Source of the DNA: Acanthosoma haemorrhoidale
Lineage: Eukaryota; Arthropoda; Insecta; Hemiptera; Acanthosomatidae
DNA: 64,000 bases
Reading direction: 5' to 3'
NCBI GenBank assembly: GCA_930367205.1
Contig: OV884011.1
Span: 119,223,866 to 119,287,865, forward strand
How positions within the stretch are numbered: the first letter of the stretch is position 1; each line of letters begins with the position of its first letter. Under the pieces are notes generated by a model. That model saw nothing but the letters and a program-made list of their open reading frames with translations, ran no database searches and was not told the DNA's origin. The position numbers were made by a program, and so were the translations under genes. Positions 1 through 12,500 of this stretch are shown piece after piece.

Positions 1-898
1 TTGATTCTGTAAGGCATATCTTCCTGAAAGTGAGAAATTTTCTTTTTGTCAAGGACTGATATTGGCAAGCCACAAGCTGAACTGTCTCGTCTTATAGATT
101 ACAGAATGTTAAGGCAATAATGTGAATAGGTACTTGTTAAGCATGAAATATCCTATGTGGACCTAGAGACACCAATGAATGTAGTTAAAGTAACTATGAA
201 TAATAAAAAACCTAACTTCTCATCCGTCATACCAAGAATGTTTGTCATCAGCAGGGTCCATCAGAATATATTTGCCCCCTGCTTTAAGTTGGAGTATAAC
301 CTTAAAATTTAGATGTCAAATATAAACTATTAATATTTGTACTAAAGCAAATATATTACAATCTGAAATACAATTCGTTCAATTCAATGAATTTCTTAAT
401 GTAATTTCTACCGATGAATATAAATTAATTGATATGCTCTTTGAGTGTCTGATTTAACTGAAAAATTAATATTTGAATCAACTGATAGGACATAAAAATT
501 TGAATACATAATTACTATAAATTTGGTATTATTATAAATAGTGGTATAGTTAAACAGAAATATTGCAAACCTGAAATGACCATGGTAATTTCCCCTAGAG
601 AGTAGGAATTTCGACACTCGATAAGTTGGGAACATGTCATTCAAGGATGACAGGTAATAGTTGAAGTTTATATTAGCCTGCGATAGTAAACATAGCGTTA
701 CTGTTATCTCGAAGGAAAGGTTATGCTACTCAATAACACTGACAGTATGTCATTTAATGAGATTCTGACATAAAATATTCAAAACAAAAGCTCTGACAAT
801 TAATTAACCTAGTAAAATTAATTTTAATTATTCGTACATATTTATTTTTAAACATCATTTATGAAAACACTAGTGCTTCAATTTATTTATTAATTTAG
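1..898. other. AT-rich non-coding stretch
   Basis: No supportable gene is visible. Open frames are short, AT-driven and without recognisable motifs. It ends in a TTATTTATTA run that may be the left target duplication of the LINE fragment that follows. Confidence 0.5.
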
Positions 899-1683
899 GC
901 TTCCATCTCAACAAAAGGCTGAGATGAAAACCACACACGAGGCTAAAAAGACAAGAACTAAACAGACGCTTTGGACAACTGTAGAAACTACAGGACATCC
1001 CATCTCTCAGTAGAAAATAAATTACTAGTCTACAAAGTTATACCTAAGCCAATCTGGACATACGGAATAGAGCTATGGGGGACAGCAGAAAAGTCTAACA
1101 TCAAGCGTATCCAATCCTTTCAATCAAAAGCCTGAGAACAATAGTAAATACCCCTTATTACATCAGCAACAAAACCCTTCATAATGATCTTAATATACCC
1201 TACATTCTTGAACTCGTCCCTTTCAAGTTCATAAAATTCCATAGTAACCTATCCAACCATCCTAATCCCATAAAACAGTCATTACACTGCGCCACTCATC
1301 CCTACAATCCTCCTCGGAGACTAAAACGTCAGTAGCCTCGTGACCTGCTATAAATACATGACAGTGGGAGTCTTGACAATGGGCAGTTTCTCCATTCATG
1401 TCATGAGCGTCTGTGGCTCTCGCGCTCTTGGTCAGCCTCCGCTGGGTCTTATCCAGTGACATTGGAGGAGCGTGGGGGACATCCGAAGATTCCGCCTCCT
1501 CTTTCGCACGCGAAGGAGGTGACAACCATGTGGACTTGGGAGGGCTCTGGGCTGTTTGTAAAAGCTGTATAAATGAACGAGTGAATGGAAATTGTAAATA
1601 TGATATGAATGAGATCATTTATCACAATTACTTATTGCCCAATGAGGCAAATTGTTATTTTATCATAATAAATTTGTTATTAA
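899..1683 (+). pseudogene. LINE family A (jockey-like), 3'-terminal fragment, copy 1
   Basis: This is a 5'-truncated, broken copy of the same non-LTR retrotransposon seen at 19921-21978. It starts inside the C-terminal part of the reverse transcriptase ORF, at the stretch encoding the GFHLDKRLTW region of the better copy. It keeps the segment for ...IWTYGIELWGTAEKSNIKRIQSF with small deletions, then the family's 3' UTR and the terminal AATAAA-TTGTTA. A 10-bp repeat TTATTTATTA lies at 883-892 and 1684-1693 and fits a target-site duplication, although the AT-richness weakens this. Frameshifts mean it codes for nothing. An ORF on the opposite strand (1262-1618) is a shadow. Confidence 0.85.
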
Positions 1684-1693
1684 TTATTTATTA

Positions 1694-2517
1694 CAGAGCT
1701 GGAAGTGAAGGGCGCTGCTTTCAAATATTTACGGGATGGGTAATCGACTTCCGCCTACGTCCATGATATAGGACAGTGCACAGTGGGTCAAAGTCCCGAT
1801 CTATGAGGACAAAGCCTTTACGATCATGGTGACCTAAAATAACTTCATATGGGGCCTTTTTTTTTGCACACTAAATTTAACAAAATAATTTAACAGACAT
1901 CAAATAATATTTATATTAACAATAGGATCTTCTGAACGAAGTTCTACGGGCGAAGGATTTTTCGTTGTTGCAATGCAGTTCTTTCACTTCACTTACAAAT
2001 AAAGTTACCATGCATGGTCTCAATTCACAATTTGTTTTTACTTTTCTCACCCACTCCGTTATAAGGTGAGTAATTAACATGAAATTAATTTATGATTGAT
2101 CAAATTAAATACAGGTGTCAATGATTTATTGATGATAGATATTAGACAAATAAAAAAACATTTTCAACATTAAAGATAAAAACGATTTATTGGTTATGGT
2201 TTTACTCAGTAACAAGAGAAACAGATAGAATTTAATTAGTATCAGCCCACTTAGGACTTTGCACAATTAATACAAATAAAATAAAAACAGTGAAAAAAAG
2301 AGAAGACAACATTAACACAGAAATACTCATTAACAAGATACTAGCAGGTATGTGATATGAAAAATATCTATAAGCATCTTATGAACATTTCAGTCACTAA
2401 TAGTCAGAATACCTTTGAATCTGAATCAGAAAGAGAACAATCGTAAGTTTCTTCTAATGAAAATTTCCTTAATTTGACTTCTGGAGGGCTGCATTGCCAT
2501 ATAGTCTAATCATTTTG
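1694..2517. other. AT-rich non-coding stretch
   Basis: No gene, RNA or recognisable element was seen. Confidence 0.45.
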
Positions 2518-3155
2518 AATTGCAAAAGATGGAGTAATTTCGATTTTCAGGTATGTTGTATGTATTGCCCTTTCCGTGAAAAATCCAAGTTTTCGGCCCC
2601 CTCCCCCTTGTGTGTTTTCCGCCATCTTGAAAAAACCTCTATGAAAAAGCATTCTTTTTAGTTTTTCCTCAGTAACTCGCTTCCAGTGCATTTTAATCAA
2701 AACGTTGTCATTACCAAATTTAAAGAGCATTAAATTTCCTGACGATATTTGCAGTTTACAGATAGCTTTCACAAAAATTGTTAAAGCAACGTTTCTCAAC
2801 ATCTATTGAGAGTAATTACAAATATTTTATATGAATCTTGTAGGAAATTTAATTTTCTGACAATTTATTGAGTTTTTCTGTTATTTGCACATTTTCATGG
2901 CCCCATATCTCCTACATAGTACCTGTTACAAACATAGAATACATAAAACTTGCAGGAAATTTTATGTTCTTTAAAATTTGTAATGACATATTTTTGCCTA
3001 AATGCACTGGAAGCGAGTTACTGTGAATTAACTGAAAAAAGTGATTTTTCTTAGCGGTTTTTTTTTTTTCAAAATGGTCAAAAACTTGGATTTTTCACCG
3101 GAAGGGCAATACATACAACATACCTGAAAATCAAAATTACTCCATCTTTTGGAAG
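2518..3155. repeat. Fold-back element with long inverted arms
   Basis: The arm at about 2518-2745 reappears in reverse complement at about 2955-3155. Matching landmarks are AAAGATGGAGTAATTT (left) against AATTACTCCATCTTTT (right), the GCAATACATACAACATACCTG block, the block around TGCACTGGAAGCGAGTTACTG, and CAGGAAATTTAATG...TAAATTTGGTAATGAC. The spacer of about 210 bases (2746-2954) holds a further partial copy of the inner block near 2831-2872 (CTTGTAGGAAATTTAATTTT). No transposase is present, so it is best read as a non-autonomous fold-back DNA element. The 98-codon ORF at 2506-2802 merely crosses the left arm and is not supported as a gene. Arm ends are judged by eye. Confidence 0.8.
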
Positions 3156-4009
3156 CTAAGCCATTTTTTTTGAGCTATCAATACTATGTTTGTTTGTATA
3201 TTGAGCATTGTAGGGTACTAAAAACTACCAACACGCTAAAAATCGCTTACAATTTGTTGAATGACATAGAATCGTATGTCATTGGGTACAAAAAGAAACA
3301 AGATTCATCTGGGATTCTTTTGGATGTAGGTATGTTTTGACAAATTTTGTTAGCGAAAAATTGCATAATTGGGGTAAAAATAAAAAAAAATCATTATGCA
3401 ATTAATTTTGTACTCATGATCTTACGAGAATGAAACAATGTGCTGAAGGTTTGCAATGCCTGTAGAAATCACATCCATAATAAACGGGAGTTGTAACACA
3501 TAAGGACAGAAATTGATAATAGCTTAGTCAAAATGAAGGGAGAGTTTGTCGAATTCGTAGCACTATTTAAACTTGTTTTTTAAAAACACTGGGATTATTC
3601 GTGGTCTTAAACATATTATATTAGTATTTTCGAGATCCGTGACTCTTAAAATGATTATTCCATGAGGAAAAATTAATTTTTTTACACGAATTTTGACCAT
3701 CCACTAAATAGCCATATTATCCAAATAGCTCGCCATATTTTGTCACTTAAAAAAAAGTGTTACCTACATCATTTATGAATTAAATGCAAGTGAATAAATA
3801 TAAATGTACATCTTGAAGAAACAACATCGAGATTTACTTAAGTGACCCCTCGTGGGATTCTTATTAAACGATTGATAAACTTGTAATTTATAATCCAACA
3901 TGATTTTATTTGTCAAACTATCTCGTTCACTGAAAATCACCTTTTCAACAAGTAAAAAAATTGTAAATAGGTAATCTATTGACAAATAAATGTATTTGGA
4001 GTAAATGCG
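3156..4009. other. AT-rich non-coding stretch
   Basis: Nothing recognisable was seen. Open frames here are short and lack motifs. Confidence 0.45.
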
Positions 4010-4088
4010 AATATATAGCATGAATGAGATCATTTATCACTATTATCTATTGTATTTTTAGGGATGATTGTAATTCTCCTTAAATAAA
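4010..4088 (+). repeat. LINE family A 3'-end fragment
   Basis: The short segment follows the 3' end of LINE A: a GCATGAATGAGATCATTTAT block, then a diverged TTATTG...GATTGTAATT segment and a terminal AAATAAAG. The same order is found at the ends of the copies at 899-1683, 19921-21978 and 43985-48145. It contains only 3' UTR. Confidence 0.7.
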
Positions 4089-4249
4089 GATTGAAAAAAA
4101 AAACTTATTGAAATCAGATGTAACGACATTAAATTCCCAATTTCTATTATTGGCTTCAAAAGATGTTGTTGCATCCTGGAGTATTATTGGATGGCCGACA
4201 TAATTCTCCTTTTCATTTCCAATGATATTTAGTTGTCATTGTCACTATT

Positions 4250-4880
4250 AAACTTATGTGAACTCAAATGCCCGCAATTGGGGCTGTCCAAAACTCACTT
4301 TCGATCTTGTGCTCCATATTTCATAGTTTACAGCCGTATATTTATATCAATGGTCTTATTTCCGTTAATGGCAATTCAAAGTCACCCAGTAACAGCTTCA
4401 AAAAACCAGAAGTGCCTCAAATATTTCATGTCGTGAACGTCCCACAATTTCAATGTTGTCGGTGTTTGCGAGGAGTTCAACCGTTTCTTGCAGATTGTGC
4501 TTGTAGTATGTACTTTTGATTTTCGGATAGCTCTTTCGAGAGCTACATTAAATATGAGGGACTCCAAAGGACCTTTACTTTATGCCTCTTCTGGGTGGAA
4601 ATGTCACCCTCATATCTTCCTCCTCGAACACGCACAACATATTCAGCCTCAGTCATGTCACATATGTTGATGGAAAATAAATCCACCGATTTATTTGATT
4701 CCACTCTGTATTTACTCCCTCTGGATAGTTCACAGATAAAAAATCTGATCTGTTGTAGATTTCCCTTGCGTAATTCCACTCTGGTAAGGGCCAATTTGAC
4801 GTTCGGCAAAAGGAAGCAGTCGGCGAAACAAAATGTTCAACAATATTTTATACATACGGGGGGTTATTCCATAGTGGTTA
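4250..4880 (-). pseudogene. Degraded LINE reverse transcriptase (third family)
   Basis: Read on the minus strand in shifting frames, the segment gives a recognisable string of RT landmarks. Near 4740-4790 the frame reads QIGPYQSGITQGKSTTDQIF, the region before catalytic motif A in many arthropod LINEs. Near 4490-4570 comes LIFNVALERAIRKSKV, the motif B helix region. Near 4390-4480 comes a decayed YADD box (ANTDN) followed by IEIVGRSRHEIFEALLVFE. Stops and frameshifts separate these blocks and the catalytic YADD is lost. It is neither LINE A nor LINE B. The assignment rests on motif order only, and the clade cannot be named. Confidence 0.7.
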
Positions 4881-6119
4881 GCGAGCGCGCTTTAGCTTAT
4901 CATACCTTTCTCATGAACTTGGCTACAGGCATAATTTTCTCATCCTACATAATAGTGAGGCTTGATGTTTTGGAGAAACTTGATTTTTTTCTGTATGTAA
5001 TTAATCGATTCCAGTAGTATTATGGTTCTTTAGTTGGTGAACTGGGTCAGTAATAAATTATTTTTTGGTGTTTCCAAATCCTCTCCATGTTCAGCCTGTG
5101 CTTTCCCCTCCGTAGCTTCTTATTGCCCATTGTAGAGTTATTTAAAGTGTCTTCTCCATTCCTGGCTGGGAAATAGCGTGCTTCTGAGAGTGAAGTCCTT
5201 AGATGCTACGAAGTTTACGAGCCCTTTTACTGAGCGTGGAGGTGTGTTTACCAATGGTCGGACAATACATCTGCTTGGTTACTTTGGAGTTCATATGCTC
5301 AGAATAAATTCCTTTTCTTTTCATGCCCAATGTTCTCTTTAACCAAAGATAGACCTGGTCTTTATGATCAACTTCTTAAAACGAACCCTTTTCTAAAAGA
5401 GTGCTGCTACCGCTGTAACTATAATAGACTGTGTGGTGTTTTTTGTCTGGCCCACTGAATCTCTTAGATATCAGGTGTGTCCAGTTTAAATTTGCCGATT
5501 TGATCTTCGTGTAATTTTTATGCCCCTGGTCGATATAATGAAAAACTGTTCCAAAATCGAAGAGTAAACCTTAAACATTTGCCGTGTTGTTTCCCTTTAT
5601 GGACCCAAGTGTTTTGGGGTATTCTGTTTTTGTTATTTATTCAGATTCAAGTGAATAGTGGGGTTATCAACCCTGATGTAGTTGTGTCATATTCAGCTGG
5701 AGTCCTTAAGATTTTGAAGAGTTTTACTCCCTCTCCAGAGTAGGTAAGCTTAATAGACCTACGGGCTCTTTAATTGCACCCCTAATAGATAGGTTAATCC
5801 TCCACCAAAGTGTGCACACTGGTGACCTAGTCTGTTCCGGCAGGTCACATATTTATGACCTGCCAGATCACCTTTTAATGGGTTACTCCAGCGAGTATAG
5901 AAAAAACTAGAGGAGCCTTTCGTAGGCTGGCAGGACCGGCGGGCGTGCTCTCTGACCCCTCCTCCTTTGGTCTCCTCGCCAAGCCCAGCCGTAGTCTTGC
6001 TGCTGTTTTTTATGCCTTGTTGTTTTCTCGCTGCCTCTTCTCGCCTTTCTTCGGACGTTTTTGTTAGTTTTGAAGTTAATTATCTCTTGGAACTTCGATT
6101 TCTCTTGAGGAGAAAAAAT
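4881..6119. other. Non-coding stretch with one strong hairpin
   Basis: No gene is supported. Base composition is closer to even than in the flanks (5040-6000), which suggests old repeat sequence of unknown type. A 9-bp hairpin at 5839-5864 is listed separately. Confidence 0.4.
5839..5864. repeat. Perfect 9-bp hairpin
   Basis: GGCAGGTCA (5839-5847) and TGACCTGCC (5856-5864) are exact reverse complements around an 8-base loop. The function is unknown. It is not a bacterial-type terminator because no T-run follows. It may be the end of an old element. Confidence 0.6.
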
Positions 6120-6736
6120 TCAACTTATTTTTTTTCATTGATGACTTGTTTCAAATATTTTCCTCTATTACTTCTCGAATTCAGAACGTCTAACATATAA
6201 TTAAAAATTGTTATCACTTCGATTTTACCACCAAAGTCTTCAAAGAGAATGTTCTTTGCTTTACAATACTTCAAAGCATCCACCACACTTTTACTTAGCA
6301 GCTGAGCCGGTAGCTTGAATTTAATTTTTTGATTCTTGTCCCAGACATTACCTAAACTATACCTTCGATTTCTTACAATTGGAATAATTAAAAAAAAAAC
6401 AACCTACTGATTACTCTCCCATCCGAATCCATGAGCTCTTTCAATGCCATGAAGGGAATTTCGAGCTAGCTCTAGCATGTGGGATAGATCTAAAAACATA
6501 TTTACATGATGAGATCCAGTAGTGAACTGTGTTAGTAGTTGGATCGAGTCTTTCAAATTGTAAGCCAATCTTAACAAAGAAGAAAAATTGGATGATGTAC
6601 CATCACGAGTGATTGTGGCAACTTTGATGTTTACGTCTGATAGAAGATGTAAGCATTGAAAAGTCAGAGAATAAATAATAAAGGGTAAGCAAGTGGAACA
6701 AGAGGGAAGTCGACACGCACCTTTGTGGGTGCCCAC
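6120..6736 (-). pseudogene. P-element-type (THAP9-like) transposase relic
   Basis: Two blocks on the minus strand fit the RNase H-like core of P-element transposases. The upstream block (6404-6736) reads NIKVATITRDGTSSNFSSLL, then a stretch ending FLDLSHMLELARNSL, which corresponds to the family's 'T-x-DG-x-x-x-N ... D-x-CHMLKL-x-RN' region, with the usual Cys replaced by Ser. The downstream block (about 6140-6320) reads KNQKIKFKLPAQLLSKSVVDAL and then IFNYMLDVLNSRSNRGK, matching the family's 'LS-x-SVA-x-AL ... FN-x-LFD-x-LNSR' region. A stop and about 80 bases of unrelated sequence (possibly a former intron) lie between. The THAP domain and most of the protein are missing. The call is from remembered family motifs, not a search. 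Confidence 0.7.
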
Positions 6737-8767
6737 AAGGAGTTGACACGTCTACGCACTTCTCTAGTTCCTTCTGTACTCAGTGGGTTACTCAGCTTAA
6801 CAGGAGCCACAGTAGCGTGCAGGTGAGAATAGAGTAGTTAAGTGGTTCCTGGTGACCACGTGTTATTATGCGTAAGTCACTATATTCCAAATCACAAAAA
6901 AAGAAATGCCGATTAATTTTTGCTTAAAGTAAAATGCGTGGACAAACAAATTAATAAAGAGGGGAAATTAAGTCTAAATTCTGAAGCTATTTACGTTGAA
7001 ATTCTAAATTTTTCTTATTTTTTACACATTAACGATAGTAAATCAAAATTAATTTAAAAGTTATTCTAAACAATTGATGTGATTGCTAATAGAAACCTCA
7101 TACTTCCAACTGATTTTCATAGTTTTTTTTGTAACGCGCTTTTTTATTTTTTATTAGTTTAAAATGTGATTTTTATTGGTTTGCTAATTATAACAAAGCA
7201 TTTTTGGCAAAAAAATACCGAGGGTTTTATGAATAAAACTATTCTTGAGTATTGCCATCAACTTGCGTAGGGTACTTGGTATAAATCTGCAATAATATTT
7301 TTATTCAAAGAGCTATTTAGGTATAAAGGAGTCGTTATCAGAGATTGGTTGTCACTGGACGGGAGACGGCGATTACCTGAGCATGCAAACAAGATCCGCC
7401 CTGCTTAGATAGGGTTCAGATCTACTGCTTCATACCACGCACTCGCTCTATCTCTCTCTCTCTACAACAATTAGTCTTACCTATCTTCCTCTTTGAACCA
7501 ATAGGACTGCTAATTATTATAGGGTAGGTTCTCTTAATCAACTGTAAATCTGCTGATGTATTGTACGATTACAATAATAATAGGATCGAGAAGGACTTTT
7601 GCCTACTTTACCTTTCAGGATTTGGCAGTGCATCTTCTACAGTCCTCGAGATCATCCAGCTTATATGACTTTTTAAGGGATATATTTTACCTAAGCAGAG
7701 AAAATATTATATTCGAACATATTGAAAATTGGATTCAGTGCCCGAAGAGGCACTGCTCGTACAGATACAAATTCAATAAAAAAATCTAACTATAGTGTGG
7801 CAAATCATACTAACTCACAAAAATAAGATGTATTCAATACAAGAATAAGAATCCTTTTTTTTTTTTTTTTTTAAATCTAAGCGACGAATTGTCTCATCTG
7901 AGATTTCACACTAACAGAAAATATGACCTTTCCAGTTTTAAAATGCAACTACACCCATCAAGTCCCAATGTTAAGGGAAGTGGGATGAGAGCAATCAAAT
8001 CAAAGCAAAGGGGACATCTACTACAAGCTATTATCCAGGACTGAACGGCTCATTTTTTGTATACTGCTTATTGGACACTGTTGACGAAAGAAGGTTTAAA
8101 CAGAATAATATGTGCGAATGTGATTATTATATGTGCTTTATTATTCTTAGATGACAGGATTTTAAACAGGTCCAGGACTTTAAACAACTTGAAAAACTGA
8201 GACATTACATGTTACTAAGACATCAATCATCCCAGGAGGAATAACTTACCAGAAAGATCCTTGGAACCTCCTACTGAATTAGGGTGTGGCTATTTGATGT
8301 GGAAGGGTCCGAAAAAAAATGAACTACGAAACCGTTGCGCTGGTATTATTTTTGACTGTTTTCGTTAAAAGCTCATTTACTGGTTTTGTTTTTAATTTTA
8401 TATTAAAACATCAACGAAAACCAAACAAATATAATATTAATGAAAACAGGAGAGAATTTATTTTCATATCTATAAGGAATCTTTGGTGTAACTGACATTG
8501 ATATAAATAAATACCTGTGTTAGTTTCTCTGGTCATTTGCTATGCAAGGAACATAGGTTTTTGTAGTTTGTGTGGTTATGTATCTATTGATGCATATACT
8601 TTATATGAATTTAACAAAATATATTATAATTAAAAAAAAAAAGATTAAAAGAAAACGTTTTAATTACTCCACGGGTACACGGATTTTTTTCTTTCGATTA
8701 GGACACTTACTTATTATTATTTTTTTTTTTTTTAGGCTAAAGGTGACCCAGGAAGTCCAAAATGTAT
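6737..8767. other. AT-rich intergenic stretch downstream of alpha-tubulin
   Basis: No gene is supported. A short CT run lies near 7447-7465 and a T-run near 7855-7873. The final part holds the 3' UTR of the minus-strand tubulin gene. Confidence 0.45.
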
Positions 8768-8773
8768 TTTATT
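8768..8773 (-). promoter_or_regulatory. AATAAA overlapping the tubulin stop codon
   Basis: On the minus strand the end of the tubulin ORF reads GAAGAATAAAATAC. The TAA stop (8771-8769) lies inside a canonical AATAAA poly(A) signal. If this signal is used, the 3' UTR would be only about 15-30 nucleotides. No other signal was preferred by eye. Confidence 0.5.
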
Positions 8774-9560
8774 CTTCGGAGCTGAGCATTTCGTAGTCCT
8801 GCTCGAGGGTCAGCAGATCGTCCATTGCGTCCAAGAACTCTTGCTCGCTCATTCCTTCACTAGTATACCAATGAATGAAAGCTTTCTTCTCGAGCATAAG
8901 GTTATATTTCACGTTCAGCGCCATCCAGGCCTCTTTGATGGCGGTTGTGTTGCAGAGCATGCAGACTGCTTTCTGGACGACGGCCATATCTGATTCAGGG
9001 ACAGTAGCTGGTACTTTGTTGTTAATGCCGACTTTGAATCCTGTCGGGGACCAGGAGACGAACTTGACACTCCTTTTGTTCTTCACCTGGGCTATTGCGG
9101 CATTGACATCTTTGGGTGTCACATCTCCTCTGTAGAGCAGGCAACATGCCATGTAGCGGCCAGTTTCATTCTCGCAGCGCACCAACCGGTTCTGTGGATC
9201 GAAGCACTGGTTTGTCAGATCAGTGATGCCTAAGGTCTCGTGGTTGACCTTCTTCGAGCTCACTATCGGGGCGTAGCTCATCACCGGGAAGTGGATTCTT
9301 GGGTATGGGACCAGGTTGGTCTGGAAGTCCGTGAAGTCGGCGTTCAGTGTGCCTTTGAACCTGAGGCTGGCTGTAATGGAGCTAACTGTCTGAGCCAGCA
9401 GACGATTCAGGTTGCTGTAGGTCGGGCTGTCTATGTCCAGCCGCGTCTGGCAGATGTTGTACATGGCCTCGTTGTCAGCAAGAAACACACAGTCTGTGTG
9501 TTCCAGGGTGGCGTGTGTGTTCAGAACTGCATTGTAGGGCTCCACCACTGCTGTTGACAT
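8769..9560 (-). CDS. Alpha-tubulin coding exon 4 (C-terminal half)
   Basis: The acceptor TTTTGTTTAG ends at 9561. The exon runs from [10 protein letters not shown] (residue 200, usual Val177) to the stop. It holds the intermediate domain and the C-terminal helices, including CCLLYRGDV and [12 protein letters not shown], and ends early. The internal Met at its start is not an initiator, since exons 1-3 join to it in frame. Confidence 0.95.
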   Translation of the reverse strand: MSTAVVEPYNAVLNTHATLEHTDCVFLADNEAMYNICQTRLDIDSPTYSNLNRLLAQTVSSITASLRFKGTLNADFTDFQTNLVPYPRIHFPVMSYAPIVSSKKVNHETLGITDLTNQCFDPQNRLVRCENETGRYMACCLLYRGDVTPKDVNAAIAQVKNKRSVKFVSWSPTGFKVGINNKVPATVPESDMAVVQKAVCMLCNTTAIKEAWMALNVKYNLMLEKKAFIHWYTSEGMSEQEFLDAMDDLLTLEQDYEMLSSEE

Positions 9561-12500
9561 CTAAACAAAATTTAATTCAAATCAGACATTGAGATTTTTT
9601 TACTGGTGCACTCCATGACCTCGCTAGCGCTTGACTACAATGAGGCCAACGGGAGGCTATTAGACTATTGGAGGCCATGAAATGAGCCATTACCAACTAT
9701 TTTTAACTTTCAACACCCACTCCCTGTCAGATGCAAATTAGTTGGGCCCAAACCACCGAAAAACTTCTTTTTTTCGCTATATACAGAACTAATGAAAATG
9801 AAATTTGTGGAATCGCTTTATATTAAAGTGAAACACTTCTCCTTCTTCCAATATTTAAGAATGGATGTGGATGGAGGAGAACTAAGAATGGTTCAATATT
9901 TTTATATGGAAAAAGTAAAAAAATCCTACTCCGATTGGCAAAACACATTCTTCCAGGATTATGCGAGATTGGAGTGCTATTTAGAAATTACGATGTCATA
10001 TTTGCTGCAGTGTACGTAGCTTTACAATAACAGGAGAGCCTTATTACCCAAGGCTTCCAATAATCACACAGGCTGAATTAGGGCTCATTTAGCACAGTAT
10101 TTAAAGTTATTTCAGTTTCCTAAAAAAATAGCAGATAGCCCACGATAATTTAGAATTGACTAAAAAGAACTTACCGTTGGAGAAGGGAATATGGCGATGC
10201 CCAATTTGCTCTTCTTAGGATACTCGCTGGAGAGGTTTTCATTGAGGAGAGCGTTGAAGCCGGACCCCGTGCCCCCGCCGAAGGAGTGGTAGAGCATGAA
10301 CCCTTGCAGTTTCTCACAGGTCTCTGCCATCTTCCTCAGAGGATCCATGACGTTGCCTAACATCTTCCGACCGACCGTATAAGCTCCCCTGCCGAAGTTG
10401 TTGGCAGCATCCTCGGTACCGTTCACCAGGTTGCTTGGGTTGTACAACTTCTTGTACTTTCCCGTCCTCACCTCGTCTGCAAACGTAAAGTAATCAATAG
10501 TTAATTAATGATTACAACAGTCGATGGAAATATATAAAACTGTTGTGTGGAATAACTTCTGTTCACCGGTCTGGAACCGATTTTAATATTTTTCTTTTCT
10601 TGCTAATATTTTGGGTGTTTACAATACAAGTATTGCTTGACCCTCATGGATGGATTTTGTTTTCAACTGACCATAACTGCAGATGGATTATTTGAATAAT
10701 AGAAATAGAAAAAAATTTTTGGGACAATGTTGACATACTATAATATAATAATAAAGTACAAATAAATAACTTTAACGTTGGATAAAAAAAAAATAATACA
10801 TCACAGAGGGAAGACAACAACATTAATAAATAAAACCGCCAATTAGAAAATATGTATGTTGGCATTCAAGTTAATAAATACATATTTCATTTGTTTAAAT
10901 ACAAAAAGATATAATGCACGATTAAATTGGGAACAAAATAGAAGGGAAAATATTAGTGTTTACTCCTATACATAGTTGTAGTCACATGGTTATAAATATA
11001 TTTGATGAGAGAGCAGGGAAGTTTAAACAGCAGAACTATTTTCAGCACAGGCCTGGGGATGAGCACTGAATGCGTTGTTAATAGGTCCTGTACATGTGGA
11101 AAGCAGATCCTGAACTGTCACATAATATCTGACAGTACACGTGTTTAACTGAATATTGCACTTAATTTCAATAAAATGTTAATAACTCTTGCCTACCTCC
11201 CTGTATGTAAAAAATACCTCCCTTCCTATGTTTTACTCATTAATACACATAATGCTTTATTAAAAGTAATTTTATTATGTGTATCGGTCCGGCTAGAGAT
11301 AAGACAGAAGTCTGTCTCTTTTATCTATGGGTTTTATCTATCACTAATATCTTTAAAATTTAAAAAGTTTCAATGCGATACTGTTGCTATTGGTTTCATG
11401 TCAATTTCTAGCACTTGAAAATGACAGAGTGAGCTTCTGAAAGCGCTGGCGTAAAGATAAATTTATGCTGTTACGATGGATCCGGCACCTAGAAAAATTG
11501 AATTTTTTCTTTATCAACTGATCTAATATTGTTGTAAAAAAATACCGAAAAATACTACATCTTTCGACTTTTGTTCTGCTTTCATATTAATTTACAATTT
11601 AATATTAATTATTTATATCTGTAATATTGATTTATGATAATTGCCCAATAACACTTCTAAATCTAAAAGTGTGTAATTTTTTCATTGTACTATAAACATG
11701 AGAAAATATTTATGATATTGCTGCGTGGCTTGTAGTACTAATTTTACAGCTGTATCGCTAACTTTTCCTCTCAAGGCGGAGTGAACCCCGACCTAACCCA
11801 GCCTACCCGAGTTACCTGCCCAAAACTTAGGGGAGGGGGCTTAAATGGAATACGGGCATCAGTAATAAATATATAGGCGCGCCAACTACTAGGATGCATA
11901 GTTGGCTAGTAAACAACAAATGATATCAGTCTGTTTTATACTTAGTATGAGCTGATACTGCTCCTCCCTGCTCAACCATCTAGTGTGATCAACTACTACA
12001 ACACAGATCTAAGAAAATAACCAACTTTTTTTAAACCTATATTTTGCAGTTACTCAACTGCGTCTCTATCATTGGATGTTGAGGAAGATGTTTAGTTATA
12101 CATTTTATATATAGCTGGTTTTAACAACTTGGTGGGGGAATGTAAAAAATGTGCGTTGGCTTGAAGTATATAAAGTTATCTGTTCAGTTGGTCATGGTGT
12201 TTATTAGAGCAAGGGTGATATCAGCTGGAGCATCCCGGCTACAAAACAGATCACTACAAGTTAATCTTACATTTGATGAATGAAAAATGTCTCAGGAAAA
12301 AAAAGGGGTTACTGATCCTAGGATTTACTAGTTGAATTTAAAGACTAATCTAAATCACCTATGACCGTAGGTTCTAGGTCGATAAGCATAGCCATAGGTG
12401 AATAATTTCCAGAAGACATTTCTTGAAAAAAACTAGCAAATCCATCCGTGAACTTTTTGACGCCGTCCCCATACTCGTGGTGGTTCTTCTTCTTTACGGT

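Noticed and set aside
1262..1618. 118-codon minus-strand frame (also 21624-21899)
   Set aside because: Both are antisense to the LINE A 3' end and recur only because the LINE does.
2506..2802. 98-codon frame as a small gene
   Set aside because: It coincides with one arm of an inverted repeat and has no protein motif.
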